Below, one piece after another: positions 1 to 8,505 of a DNA stretch of 64,000 nucleotides. Made by a program: the position numbers and the translations under genes. How positions within the stretch are numbered: the first letter of the stretch is position 1; every line of letters starts with the position of its first letter. The notes under the pieces were generated by a model that saw only the letters and a program-made list of their open reading frames with translations, made no database searches and had not been told where the DNA came from. Source of the DNA: Namhaeicola sp039714555 (GTDB lineage: Bacteria > Bacteroidota > Bacteroidia > Flavobacteriales > Flavobacteriaceae); assembly GCA_039714555.1 (NCBI GenBank), contig JBDLJB010000002.1, forward strand, positions 96,788 to 160,787, in the 5' to 3' direction.

Positions 1-1234
1 TACTGTTGCATGTTGCATTTCGTAGTGGCTTGTCATTATAATGTTTACTGTTCTTCCATTCAGGAAACTCTCCTTTTTCTTTAGCTAATTTTGCTGATGC
101 CTCATAGCTTTTTTCTTTAATAAATTTCATTATTTTTTTTCCCAGCTCAACAGCTTCTATGGATGCATAAGGTATTTCAAGTTGGATAAGCATTTCTGCC
201 CAACCCATTACACCTAAACCAATTTTTCTATTTCTTTGGGTTATCAATCTTGTTTCAGGCAGTAAGTAATGATTGACACTTATGATATTATCTAAAAAGC
301 GAATTGCAGCTCTTATTGTTAAGGCCAGTTTATTCCAGTTTATTTCGAGTTCCTTATCATCACTTGTTACCATATGAGACAAATTTATTGAACCAAGGTT
401 GCAACTTTCATACTCTAATAACGGAACTTCACCACAAGGATTGGTGCTTTCAATTTTCCCCAAATTTGGTGTAGGGTTATCATCATTAATAGTGTCTAAA
501 AATATTAACCCGGGCTCTCCTGTTTTCCATGCTTCTTCAGTGATGAGTTGCCACAATTGAGTTGCCTTTAGTTTATTTTCAATTTTAAATGTTCTATTAT
601 TGATGAGCTTCCAATTTAGATTGTTCTTAACTGCTTCCATAAAGTCATCAGTTATACCAACAGAAATATTAAAATTTTGAAGTTGTTTTTTATCAGATTT
701 CGATGTGATAAAAGTCTTTATATCAGGGTGATCAATATTTAGAATACCCATATTGGCACCTCTGCGTTTTCCTCCTTGCTTTACATTTTCTGTAGCTATA
801 TCATAAATTTTAATAAAGGCAACTGGTCCGGAAGAAGTACCATAAGAATAAGTAACTTTGTCATTTTTTGGCCTGAGTCTGGAAAAGTTGAATCCTGTTC
901 CTCCACCACTTTGATGAATTAATGCTGCATTTTTTAGTGTAGTAAATATATTTTCTAAACTATCATTAACGGGTAATACAAAGCAAGCACTTAATTGTCC
1001 GTTAGTGATTCCTGCATTCATTAGTGTTGGTGAATTTGGCAGGAAATCAAGACTATTCATTATTTGAAAAAATTGCTTTTCCCAAGTTGATTTTTTATTG
1101 CTTTCTACCTTTGCTACAAAATTTGCAACACGTTTAAAAAGTTGATTGGCTGTTTCAATTATATTGCCTTTATCATCTCTTAAAAGATATCTGTCAATAA
1201 GAACTTCTTTAGCATTTCTTGATAGATCAGCCAT
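1..1234 (-). CDS. nrdJ: Adenosylcobalamin-dependent (class II) ribonucleotide reductase, partial
   Basis: Only the first ~411 codons are present; the gene runs off the left edge. The product reduces ribonucleotides to deoxyribonucleotides in the cytoplasm using a B12-derived radical. The N-terminus (MADLSRNAKEVLIDRYLL) matches the start of the family. Downstream the frame reads SGGGTGFNFSRLRP, KQGGKRRGANMGIL and STNPCGE followed by CNLGSINLSHM, the catalytic-Cys and substrate-site signatures of class II enzymes. The ATG at 1234 lies 9 bp after the stop of the hibernation-factor gene, so the two are probably co-transcribed. The long single chain with NPCGE/CNLGSINL argues against class I NrdA and class III NrdD. 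The C-terminal redox cysteines lie outside the window. Confidence 0.92.
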   Translation of the reverse strand, partial: MADLSRNAKEVLIDRYLLRDDKGNIIETANQLFKRVANFVAKVESNKKSTWEKQFFQIMNSLDFLPNSPTLMNAGITNGQLSACFVLPVNDSLENIFTTLKNAALIHQSGGGTGFNFSRLRPKNDKVTYSYGTSSGPVAFIKIYDIATENVKQGGKRRGANMGILNIDHPDIKTFITSKSDKKQLQNFNISVGITDDFMEAVKNNLNWKLINNRTFKIENKLKATQLWQLITEEAWKTGEPGLIFLDTINDDNPTPNLGKIESTNPCGEVPLLEYESCNLGSINLSHMVTSDDKELEINWNKLALTIRAAIRFLDNIISVNHYLLPETRLITQRNRKIGLGVMGWAEMLIQLEIPYASIEAVELGKKIMKFIKEKSYEASAKLAKEKGEFPEWKNSKHYNDKPLRNATCNS

Positions 1235-1243
1235 TGTAAGCAC

Positions 1244-1546
1244 TTAAATATGAGGTTTCATTTCACCTTTCCGTTTTTTAAGTTGTTTTTTTAAATCACG
1301 AATAGTTTCGTCAGTGGCTGCTTCAAAACTTTCTTTATTTGAAGAAGCAAAGATTCTGGGTCCTGATAGGCTTAATTGAATGTCACAAATTTTTCCTTTC
1401 CCTTTAGGGTCTTTCTCCAACTTAAAAAATACATCAGCTTTAATAATCCAATCATATTTTTTATCCAGTTTTTCTAATTCTTTTAGTACAAATGCTTCCA
1501 TATGTTCACTGGTTGGCATTTTTACAAATTGTATGTTTATTTCCAT
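1244..1546 (-). CDS. hpf: Ribosome hibernation promoting factor, short form
   Basis: A 100-residue protein of the HPF/RaiA family. It binds the 30S decoding region and helps ribosomes dimerise or stay inactive when growth stops. Visible family features are the opening MEINIQFVKMPTSEHMEAFV, the central strand block ending in IQLSLSGPRIFASS and the final basic helix DETIRDLKKQLKKRKGE. The length equals a single HPF domain, without the C-terminal dimerisation domain of long HPF. It starts at an ATG facing a 380-bp AT-rich gap and is followed after 9 bp by the class II ribonucleotide reductase, so it is first in a two-gene unit. Confidence 0.9.
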   Translation of the reverse strand: MEINIQFVKMPTSEHMEAFVLKELEKLDKKYDWIIKADVFFKLEKDPKGKGKICDIQLSLSGPRIFASSNKESFEAATDETIRDLKKQLKKRKGEMKPHI

Positions 1547-1925
1547 TTGATAAAAAATTAATTTAATGATTAAATATAGTTATTTTAACTTTAATTATCA
1601 ATGATATATATCAATCAATTATATCAATTTAAATTTGATAATTACACTATAGAATATTAATATTATTAGAAAAGCGAATAAAAAAGAAATAGGGAATCTT
1701 TTAGTTTTACTATTTCCTTTTTCCTGTTGAAGATGATAATTGGATTTATTTTAAGGCTAATAAAGCCCCAAAAATCAATCAGATAGCTATATATTTTTTA
1801 AATAAATTAATAAGAATGTTTATTGGTTTATTAAAGAACAATATTCATCATATTTGAATATTAAAATATTAACAGTTTTGTTATTGTTTTCATTATCTTC
1901 GTATTACTGTTCTAAATTTTAAAAT
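1547..1925. other. AT-rich intergenic region between divergent hpf and recG
   Basis: About 380 bp with no credible gene. It must hold the outward promoters for hpf (minus) and recG (plus), but no complete TTG-N19-21-TAnnTTTG element stands out. A weak 7-bp hairpin (GAAATAG/CTATTTC, near 1688-1722) precedes a T-rich stretch on the plus strand, but no upstream gene exists for it to terminate. Confidence 0.5.
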
Positions 1926-4022
1926 ATTAACTTACAAACTTCCATAGCATATTTAAAAGGTGTAGGTCCGTCTCGAGCCCAATTGTTGGGTAAGGAATTA
2001 GGAATTTTTACTTATGCTGATCTTATTAATTTTTTTCCGAACAGATATATTGATCGTACGCAATTTTTTAAAATAAAACAATTACAAGCCAATAATACTG
2101 AAGTTCAAATTGTTGGTAAGATCACTTCAGTTAAAACTATTCAGCAAAAAAGAGGAAGTAGGCTGGTAGCGACTTTTATTGACGAAACCGGTACAATGGA
2201 ATTGGTATGGTTTAGGGGGGTAAAATGGATAAAAGATACTTTAAAGATCAATATTCCTTATGTAATTTTTGGTCGTGTAAATTGGTTTAATGGTATGTAC
2301 ACTATGCCGCATCCAGAAATGGAATTGCTTAGTGAATACAAAAAGAGTTTGCGAACGGCAATGCAACCGGTTTATCCTTCTACCGAAAAATTGTATAATA
2401 GTGGAATGACAAATCGGGTGATACAAAAGTTAGAGCAAACTTTGTTTCAGGAAATTCAAGGAAAATTTGAGGAATCCTTATCGGATGAAATAATTGATCA
2501 ATTACAATTATTGAGCAAAAATGAGGCAATGTTCAATATTCATTTTCCTAAAAGTCAGCAATTATTAACAAAAGCCCGGCAGCGATTAAAATTTGAAGAA
2601 TTATTTTTTATTCAATTACAATTAATTCGGAATAAATACATTAGAAAATCAAAGATCAAAGGATTTGTTTTTGAAATTATAGGTTCACTTTTTAATAATT
2701 TTTATAATGAACATCTTCCTTTTGATCTTACTAATGCACAAAAAAGAGTATTAAAAGAAATTAGAAAAGATCTAGCTACTGGGGCGCAAATGAACCGTTT
2801 GTTACAAGGAGATGTAGGTTCAGGTAAAACTATCGTAGCTGTTTTAACGATCTTGATTGCTTTAGATAATAATTATCAAACTGCATTTATTGCACCCACC
2901 GAAATTTTGGCAATTCAACACTTTAATGCTGTTGTTGAGTTATTAGAAAAAATGCCGATCACAGTTAAATTACTTACCGGATCAACAAAAGCTTCAGAAA
3001 GAAAAATTATTCATAATGATCTTGAAAATGGTGAACTACAAATATTAATTGGTACGCATGCTATTTTTGAAGACAAAGTAAAGTTTAAAAATTTAGGTTT
3101 GGCAATTATTGATGAACAACATCGATTTGGTGTTGCGCAACGTGCAAAAATGTGGATGAAAAATGAATTACCACCCCATATTTTGGTAATGACAGCTACG
3201 CCTATACCGAGAACTTTGGCAATGAGCGTTTATGGTGATTTAGATATTTCGGTAATTGATGAATTACCTCCCGGTAGAAAATCAATAAAAACAGTTCATT
3301 TATACGATAGTAACCGTTTAAAAATGTTTCAATTGTTAAAGGAAGAAATTGCAAAAGGCAGGCAGATCTATATTGTTTATCCTTTAATTGAAGAATCTGA
3401 AAAGTTAGATTATAAAGATTTGATGGATGGTTATGAAAGTATAAGCCGTGAATTTCCCAAACCTAAATATCAGGTAAGTATTGTTCATGGTAAAATGAAA
3501 TCGGCAGATAAAGAATATGAAATGCAAAGATTTGTAAAGGGTGAAACGCATATCATGGTAGCTACAACGGTTATTGAGGTTGGTGTAAATGTGCCCAATG
3601 CAAGTGTGATGATCATTGAAAGTGCCGAACGGTTTGGTTTGTCACAACTGCATCAATTACGCGGTAGAGTAGGACGTGGAGCAGCGCAAAGTTATTGTAT
3701 ATTAATGTCTAGTTTTAAACTTACTGATGATGCTAAAACCCGATTGCAAACAATGGTGCAAACCGATGACGGATTTAAAATAGCAGAAGTTGATCTAAAA
3801 TTACGTGGACCGGGTGATTTGATGGGAACACAGCAAAGCGGTGTGTTAGATCTTAAGATTGCTGATATTGTTAAAGATAGTAAAATATTACAAAGAGCTA
3901 GAAACGTAGCAATTGATGTTTTAGAAAAAGATACAAATCTGTCAAGTATAGAAAATCAGAAAATTAAAAAAACGTATATTCAAATTAGTAAGAATAAAAG
4001 TATTTGGGCAAATATCAGTTAA
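1926..4022 (+). CDS. recG: ATP-dependent DNA helicase RecG
   Basis: RecG remodels stalled replication forks and branch-migrates Holliday junctions. The frame carries the wedge/OB region, Walker A (GDVGSGKT), DEQH (IIDEQHRFGV), the SAT-like motif (MTATPIPRTLA), the conserved ATTVIEVGVNVPNASVM and the HQLRGRVGRG block. The first ATG/GTG/TTG-type start in frame is TTG 1983, but the 19 codons before it encode the conserved family start (LQTSIAYLKGVGPSRAQ), back to a stop at 1920-1922. I therefore place the start at ATT 1926, a rare initiator, giving 698 residues, the usual RecG length. An unnoticed frameshift upstream is the alternative. It converges on the NlpC/P60 gene. Confidence 0.9.
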   Translation: MNLQTSIAYLKGVGPSRAQLLGKELGIFTYADLINFFPNRYIDRTQFFKIKQLQANNTEVQIVGKITSVKTIQQKRGSRLVATFIDETGTMELVWFRGVKWIKDTLKINIPYVIFGRVNWFNGMYTMPHPEMELLSEYKKSLRTAMQPVYPSTEKLYNSGMTNRVIQKLEQTLFQEIQGKFEESLSDEIIDQLQLLSKNEAMFNIHFPKSQQLLTKARQRLKFEELFFIQLQLIRNKYIRKSKIKGFVFEIIGSLFNNFYNEHLPFDLTNAQKRVLKEIRKDLATGAQMNRLLQGDVGSGKTIVAVLTILIALDNNYQTAFIAPTEILAIQHFNAVVELLEKMPITVKLLTGSTKASERKIIHNDLENGELQILIGTHAIFEDKVKFKNLGLAIIDEQHRFGVAQRAKMWMKNELPPHILVMTATPIPRTLAMSVYGDLDISVIDELPPGRKSIKTVHLYDSNRLKMFQLLKEEIAKGRQIYIVYPLIEESEKLDYKDLMDGYESISREFPKPKYQVSIVHGKMKSADKEYEMQRFVKGETHIMVATTVIEVGVNVPNASVMIIESAERFGLSQLHQLRGRVGRGAAQSYCILMSSFKLTDDAKTRLQTMVQTDDGFKIAEVDLKLRGPGDLMGTQQSGVLDLKIADIVKDSKILQRARNVAIDVLEKDTNLSSIENQKIKKTYIQISKNKSIWANIS

Positions 4023-4068
4023 AAAAGACTGTTCAATGCCCACCATTTAACATGTTGTTTATGTTTTT

Positions 4069-5280
4069 CTAATCTAATATTTCAGTAATAACCTTATCAG
4101 TTTTTAGATTGGTTATCATTGCATCTTTTTCACCTAAGTATCTCCTGCTTCCTAAATAACGATTAGTATTTTTTTCGTCGTAGTAGCTGGATTCAGGATT
4201 GATAGAGCTCATTCTTACTTGTTTTGAAGCATGAATAAATTCCCCTTTACCATTTCCAAGCCAGATGCCAACGTGAGTAACCTTTTGTTTGGTGCTATCT
4301 GTTTCTTTTTCACCGAAGAACAACAAATCGCCTTTTTCTAAATTCTCAAATTTTAGATCAGGGTCAATATCTTTTCCGGCATGTATTTGTTGAGAAGCAT
4401 CACGTGGAATAATAAAACCATTCATTAAATATACTGTTTTTGTAAACCCACTACAATCCATTCCTTTTGTAGAAGTGCCACCCCATAGATATGGAGCACC
4501 AATAAATTCACGAGCATAAGTTTCCATTAATTCTCCGGAAGGTTGTACTTCTTCTATCCATTGATCATATTTTTTACTCTCAGATTTTTTTACAAAACCA
4601 ATTCTTTTATCAGGATATTGTACTTGGTAATAATCTTTTTCCTCTCCTTTAAATATTAATTGATTTCCCAGAACAACATCACTAACTTTTGTTGATTTAT
4701 CATTGCTTTTTTCATAAGTAAAGCCCCAAGTTTGTGTATAAATTACTTTAGGAGCTTTATTCCATTCTTGATATTCATCCTCATTCATCAAAGTAACACC
4801 ACCGTGATCAACCCATGAAATATAGGCGTCAGAGGTTTGAACTAAGTAAAAAGTCCCATCATTTTTTAACATTTTTAATCCCATTCCTAAAAGTGCCTGA
4901 GTAGCCAATTCACCTGAGTGTTTTGCTTTTGAACGAATGTTTGCAACAGAATTGTTTACAACGGCGTATTTGGTTTTACCAACACTTTCATCAGGTAACA
5001 TATTGATGCTGTCAATAATTTTATTACCTGTATCAGTAAGTTTTTGTTTTAAAACTTCTACAGCTTTTGGTTGATCAGATTCACCTTTTAATAGGATTGA
5101 TCCTCCTTTTGACGTTAAACTAATATCAAATAAAGCAACTCTCTTGTCGGGTGCGTAAGTTTTTTTAATACTATCGCTAATATTTTGATATTTTGAAAGA
5201 TCTTTTTCTTGAGTTATTGTGCAAGAATAAATAAAAACAATAAACATTAACAATGATAATTTTTTGGATGAAGCCTTCAT
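4069..5280 (-). CDS. NlpC/P60 (C40) cell-wall peptidase lipoprotein with SH3 region
   Basis: A 403-residue exported peptidoglycan hydrolase, probably cleaving gamma-D-Glu-diamino-acid bonds in stem peptides. A signal peptide ends in a lipobox-like IYSC (Cys20), suggesting a lipoprotein. The middle (about residues 105-235) resembles bacterial SH3 wall-binding repeats. The C-terminal NlpC/P60 domain has the catalytic Cys276 (GMDCSGF), His336 (THVGIW) and His350 (FIHAS), so it looks active. It resembles Bacteroidota dipeptidyl-peptidase VI proteins. It starts the minus-strand face opposite recG, with 87 bp to the next gene. The exact bond cleaved is inferred. Confidence 0.85.
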   Translation of the reverse strand: MKASSKKLSLLMFIVFIYSCTITQEKDLSKYQNISDSIKKTYAPDKRVALFDISLTSKGGSILLKGESDQPKAVEVLKQKLTDTGNKIIDSINMLPDESVGKTKYAVVNNSVANIRSKAKHSGELATQALLGMGLKMLKNDGTFYLVQTSDAYISWVDHGGVTLMNEDEYQEWNKAPKVIYTQTWGFTYEKSNDKSTKVSDVVLGNQLIFKGEEKDYYQVQYPDKRIGFVKKSESKKYDQWIEEVQPSGELMETYAREFIGAPYLWGGTSTKGMDCSGFTKTVYLMNGFIIPRDASQQIHAGKDIDPDLKFENLEKGDLLFFGEKETDSTKQKVTHVGIWLGNGKGEFIHASKQVRMSSINPESSYYDEKNTNRYLGSRRYLGEKDAMITNLKTDKVITEILD

Positions 5281-5367
5281 AAGATAAATTTATAATACTG
5301 CCCGCGAATTTACAAAATAAAAATATTTTTGAGCTTATTTATAGATGTTTTGACTTTTTATTCAGAT

Positions 5368-6153
5368 TTAACGTATCAATTTTATTTTTACAAGATAAGC
5401 TCTGTGATCTGAAGCAATAGAATTATCAATGACTTTATTTGAAATCAATTGCCATTTGGTATTTGGGGAGAAGAAAATATAATCAATTTTTCTTTCAGGA
5501 TTGGAAGAAGGGTAGGTTGGTTTTGGATTTTCTTTATTGTATGTGCTTATCCAATATTTTTCTAAAAGTTTTATTGTAATACTTTCCGGGATATCATTAA
5601 GATCACCTGCTAGAATTGTAGGAAATTTATTCATCATAAATGAATTATTAATTGTTTTGGCTTGACAAAGCCTGTAATGATCTTTTTGTTTATGATCTAA
5701 ATGAGTATTTATAAATGATATTGTATCACCTGAAGATAAGATAGTGGTAATTTCTAAAGCAGTTCTTGGTTCATTTTTACCATGTGGTAAGCTTATATTA
5801 CGCGAATCAAGAATCCTTTTTTTTGAAAGAATAGCAACACCATAGGCACCATTATCATAATCCATTGCTTTTCCAAAAGTTGCAAACATATTTGTTCTTT
5901 TAGCTATGCTATCTGCAAGGTCAATATAGTTTACTCTTTTAGTTTTAAAATCAACTTCTTGTAAAGCTACAAGATCAGGTTTTTCATTGTTGATCACATT
6001 TGCAATTCTATTCAAATCAAAGTTGCCATTCATAGTTTCTCCGTGAAAAATATTAAAGGTCATCACTTTAATTTGTATTTTATTTTGAGAAAAAACAAAT
6101 TGAGTAAATAACAAGAAGAAAAAGAAGTGTTTTATAATCGGTCTTTTATCCAT
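5368..6153 (-). CDS. Secreted endonuclease/exonuclease/phosphatase-family protein
   Basis: A 261-residue protein with an N-terminal signal peptide (ending near FVFSQ) and a full EEP fold: TFNIFHG, LQEVD (metal-binding Glu), NTHLDH, AGDLNDIP (Asp/Asn), IDYIFFS and the terminal SDHRA (Asp/His pair). These metal-dependent phosphoesterases include nucleases, sphingomyelinases and inositol phosphatases, and the sequence does not say which substrate applies. Its first 22 bases overlap the end of the upstream carboxylesterase gene, so the two are translationally coupled. Export to the periplasm or outside is inferred from the leader. Confidence 0.85.
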   Translation of the reverse strand: MDKRPIIKHFFFFLLFTQFVFSQNKIQIKVMTFNIFHGETMNGNFDLNRIANVINNEKPDLVALQEVDFKTKRVNYIDLADSIAKRTNMFATFGKAMDYDNGAYGVAILSKKRILDSRNISLPHGKNEPRTALEITTILSSGDTISFINTHLDHKQKDHYRLCQAKTINNSFMMNKFPTILAGDLNDIPESITIKLLEKYWISTYNKENPKPTYPSSNPERKIDYIFFSPNTKWQLISNKVIDNSIASDHRAYLVKIKLIR

Positions 6154-6785
6154 TTATTTAGATCATAAAAATTTTGTGGTGCAACACCGTGTCCTACATG
6201 ATATTCTTGATATATATTTTTAATATTAATATTGTTGAGAAATCCAGGTGTTTTTCTTGCCCAATTTACCGGAATTACCTGATCTACAGTGCCATGAGAT
6301 ACAAAGAAGTCCAAATTTTTATAAATATTCTTATCAATATTATCAACGAGTAATTGTGGATTTACATATCCGCTTAAAGCGATAACATGTTGTATTTTAT
6401 CCGGATTATTAATTGCAAAAGCAGTACTTAAAATTGTACCCTGGCTGAAACCTAAAAGAAAAATATTATTTGTGTTTACCTTGTATTCTTGTTTTATCTC
6501 TTTAATAAAATAATCAATTTTGTTAAGTGCTTCTTTTGCTTCTGCTATATCAGAAAAGTTTTTACTATCATTATTAAAATGTATACTGTACCATGCATAA
6601 CTCCCAAAACCCATATTTAAAGGAGCTCTAGCGCTAATAATTAATAATTCATCCGGTAATTCATCAGCAAATGAAAATAGATCTTGCTCATTACTACCAT
6701 AGCCATGAAGCATAATTAATAATGGAGGTTCTTCAATAGCTATTTTGGGCTGCCTTACAATGTATTCTAAAGAAAGTTTATTCAT
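6132..6785 (-). CDS. Alpha/beta-hydrolase, phospholipase/carboxylesterase family
   Basis: A 217-residue cytoplasmic esterase of the family that hydrolyses short acyl esters or lysophospholipids. The oxyanion region is LHGYGSNEQDLF, the nucleophile Ser114 sits in GFSQG, and the acid and base are Asp168 (HGTVDQVIP) and His199 (YHVGHG), giving a complete triad. There is no signal peptide. The gene overlaps the EEP phosphatase gene by 22 bp, suggesting a shared transcript. The true substrate is unknown. Confidence 0.85.
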   Translation of the reverse strand: MNKLSLEYIVRQPKIAIEEPPLLIMLHGYGSNEQDLFSFADELPDELLIISARAPLNMGFGSYAWYSIHFNNDSKNFSDIAEAKEALNKIDYFIKEIKQEYKVNTNNIFLLGFSQGTILSTAFAINNPDKIQHVIALSGYVNPQLLVDNIDKNIYKNLDFFVSHGTVDQVIPVNWARKTPGFLNNINIKNIYQEYHVGHGVAPQNFYDLNKWIKDRL

Positions 6786-6803
6786 TTATTTAATGGCTGT
6801 ATT

Positions 6804-7133
6804 TTATCCAAAGTTTCTAAACCATTCTTGAAATTGATCACCTAAAAGTGGTATTTTTTTTTCTTCACCTTGTATGGCACCTACAAGTCCAATGATAAAT
6901 AGAACAAATACTCCTAAATTCAGTAGATTACCAATCCATCCAATATCAAGATATCTGATTATAAAATTAATAAGAAATCCTAATAATACTAATCCTATAG
7001 CCTGGCGAATATGAAATGCAGCAAATGTATTTTTTTTATTTTGGTTTAATACAAAAGCAATTATAGTACCAATGAATGTGATGTAACTAATAATGGCAAT
7101 TGTTTTGCCATCTTTAATGGTTTGATTTTCCAT
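6804..7133 (-). CDS. DUF4870-type small membrane protein
   Basis: A 109-residue protein with about three hydrophobic segments: the N-terminal IAIISYITFIGTIIAFVL, a central AIGLVLLGFLINFII and a C-terminal LGVFVLFIIGLVGAI. The pattern DGKTIAIISYITFIG...FAAFHIRQAIGL is typical of DUF4870 proteins, whose biochemical role is not established. It lies 18 bp upstream of the carboxylesterase gene on the same strand and is probably the first gene of that transcript. Confidence 0.75.
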   Translation of the reverse strand: MENQTIKDGKTIAIISYITFIGTIIAFVLNQNKKNTFAAFHIRQAIGLVLLGFLINFIIRYLDIGWIGNLLNLGVFVLFIIGLVGAIQGEEKKIPLLGDQFQEWFRNFG

Positions 7134-7214
7134 TTTTGAGAGAATTTAATTAATTATTGTAAATATAATAAACTTTTAATAGTCTTTGGTTTTATTTAAA
7201 AATGTAAATATTAT

Positions 7215-8471
7215 TTAAATCAATACCAATTGATTATTTGAGTAGATGCCGTAAACTTTTCCTTTTAATTCTTTACCTAAAAAAGCTGAGTTCTTTGATT
7301 TAGACAAAATGTTTTCTTCGGTAAAAGTATATTCCATTTCAGGATCAAATAACGTTAAGTTGGCTTTTTCACCTTTTTCAATTTTTAATTTAGGTAAGCC
7401 AAATATTGCTCTGGGTTTTTCTGTTAAACTTTCAATAGTTACATCTAAGTCTAATAATTGAAGAATGCTTCCAAAAATACTTTCTAAACCAATTGTTCCA
7501 TAATAGGCATTTTCAAATTCTACTTTTTTATTTTCAATATCAATAGGATTATGATCACTGGTAACCATATCTACGGTTCCATCTTTCACACCTTTTATCA
7601 AAGCTTTCGTATCATTTATTGATCTCAATGGCGGCAATACTTTATAATTTGTATCAAAACCTTTGAGTTCATCATCTGTCAAAACCAAATGATGTGGTGT
7701 AACACTGCAAGAAACTTTTAAACCTTTTTTCTTAGCCTCTTTTATCAATTTTACTGATTTAGCTGTAGAAATTGTTGGAATATGTAATTTACCACTTGTG
7801 TATTCCAATAAGAAAAGATCACGCACAATTTGTAATTCTTCGGCTAATGCCGGAATAGATTTTAAACCAAGTTTGGTATTGTTTACACTTTCATTTACAA
7901 AACCTAATGTTGACAAGCTTTTGTCTTGAGGAAAACTCATCATTAAACCGTCAAAACTTTGAGCATACAGAAGGGCTAACTTTAAAATATTGGCATTAGA
8001 AATGGTTTTGTTATAATCGCCAAAAGCAATGGCACCAGAATTTTGCATATCAAAGAATTCTGCCAATTCTTTACCTTCTGCACCTTGTGTTAAATTTCCA
8101 ATAGGATATAATTCTACGGCCTTACCAATAGCTTTGTTCTTTAAAAATTCAACTGCCGATTTATGGTCGATAACCGGATTTGAATTAGGATTTACTGCAA
8201 CAGCTGTAAATCCGCTTTTTGCAGCAACTTCTAATCCATGCTCAATGTTTTCTCTTTCTTCAAAACCAGGTTCACCAAAAGAAACACTTGTATCAAACCA
8301 ACCATTTGAAATATGCAAATTGGGAAATGATATTTCTTTACAGTTTTTTGGTTTTGTAATATTTGTAGAAATTTCAGTAATGATGCCTTTTTCAATTAAA
8401 ACATCTTTGATTTGATTGTGATAAACAACGCTTTTATCGATTATTTTGACCGATTTTAAAAGTATATTCAC
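7215..8471 (-). CDS. Dihydroorotase-like protein lacking metal ligands (probably non-catalytic)
   Basis: A 418-residue amidohydrolase-fold protein closely matching class I dihydroorotase in layout, including NPNSNP, SCSVTPHHLVLTDDEL, SDHNP and a C-terminal beta-domain (FLGKELKGKVYGIY). The metal-binding HxH plus substrate Arg of DLHVHLREPG are replaced (DTSVSFGEPG: Ser62, Ser64, Gly66). The ligand His of the HCED loop is lost (MSFPQD, 178-183), and the ligand His of HVSTxxS is Thr233. Only the Asp ligands (Asp152, Asp306) seem kept. It is therefore probably inactive, like PyrC-prime proteins that scaffold aspartate transcarbamoylase. Similar paralogues are common in Flavobacteriia. It lies 34 bp after the BatA gene. 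Confidence 0.82.
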   Translation of the reverse strand: MNILLKSVKIIDKSVVYHNQIKDVLIEKGIITEISTNITKPKNCKEISFPNLHISNGWFDTSVSFGEPGFEERENIEHGLEVAAKSGFTAVAVNPNSNPVIDHKSAVEFLKNKAIGKAVELYPIGNLTQGAEGKELAEFFDMQNSGAIAFGDYNKTISNANILKLALLYAQSFDGLMMSFPQDKSLSTLGFVNESVNNTKLGLKSIPALAEELQIVRDLFLLEYTSGKLHIPTISTAKSVKLIKEAKKKGLKVSCSVTPHHLVLTDDELKGFDTNYKVLPPLRSINDTKALIKGVKDGTVDMVTSDHNPIDIENKKVEFENAYYGTIGLESIFGSILQLLDLDVTIESLTEKPRAIFGLPKLKIEKGEKANLTLFDPEMEYTFTEENILSKSKNSAFLGKELKGKVYGIYSNNQLVLI

Positions 8472-8505
8472 TTGTAGAAGATTTAAATAAAGATATACAT
8501 TTTCT

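Noticed and set aside
1688..1722. Hairpin GAAATAG/CTATTTC before a T-rich run
   Set aside because: Only 7 bp with a long loop, and no plus-strand gene upstream to terminate; not called a terminator.
1983..4022. recG starting at TTG 1983
   Set aside because: It would drop the conserved YLKGVGP segment that is encoded in the same open frame just upstream.
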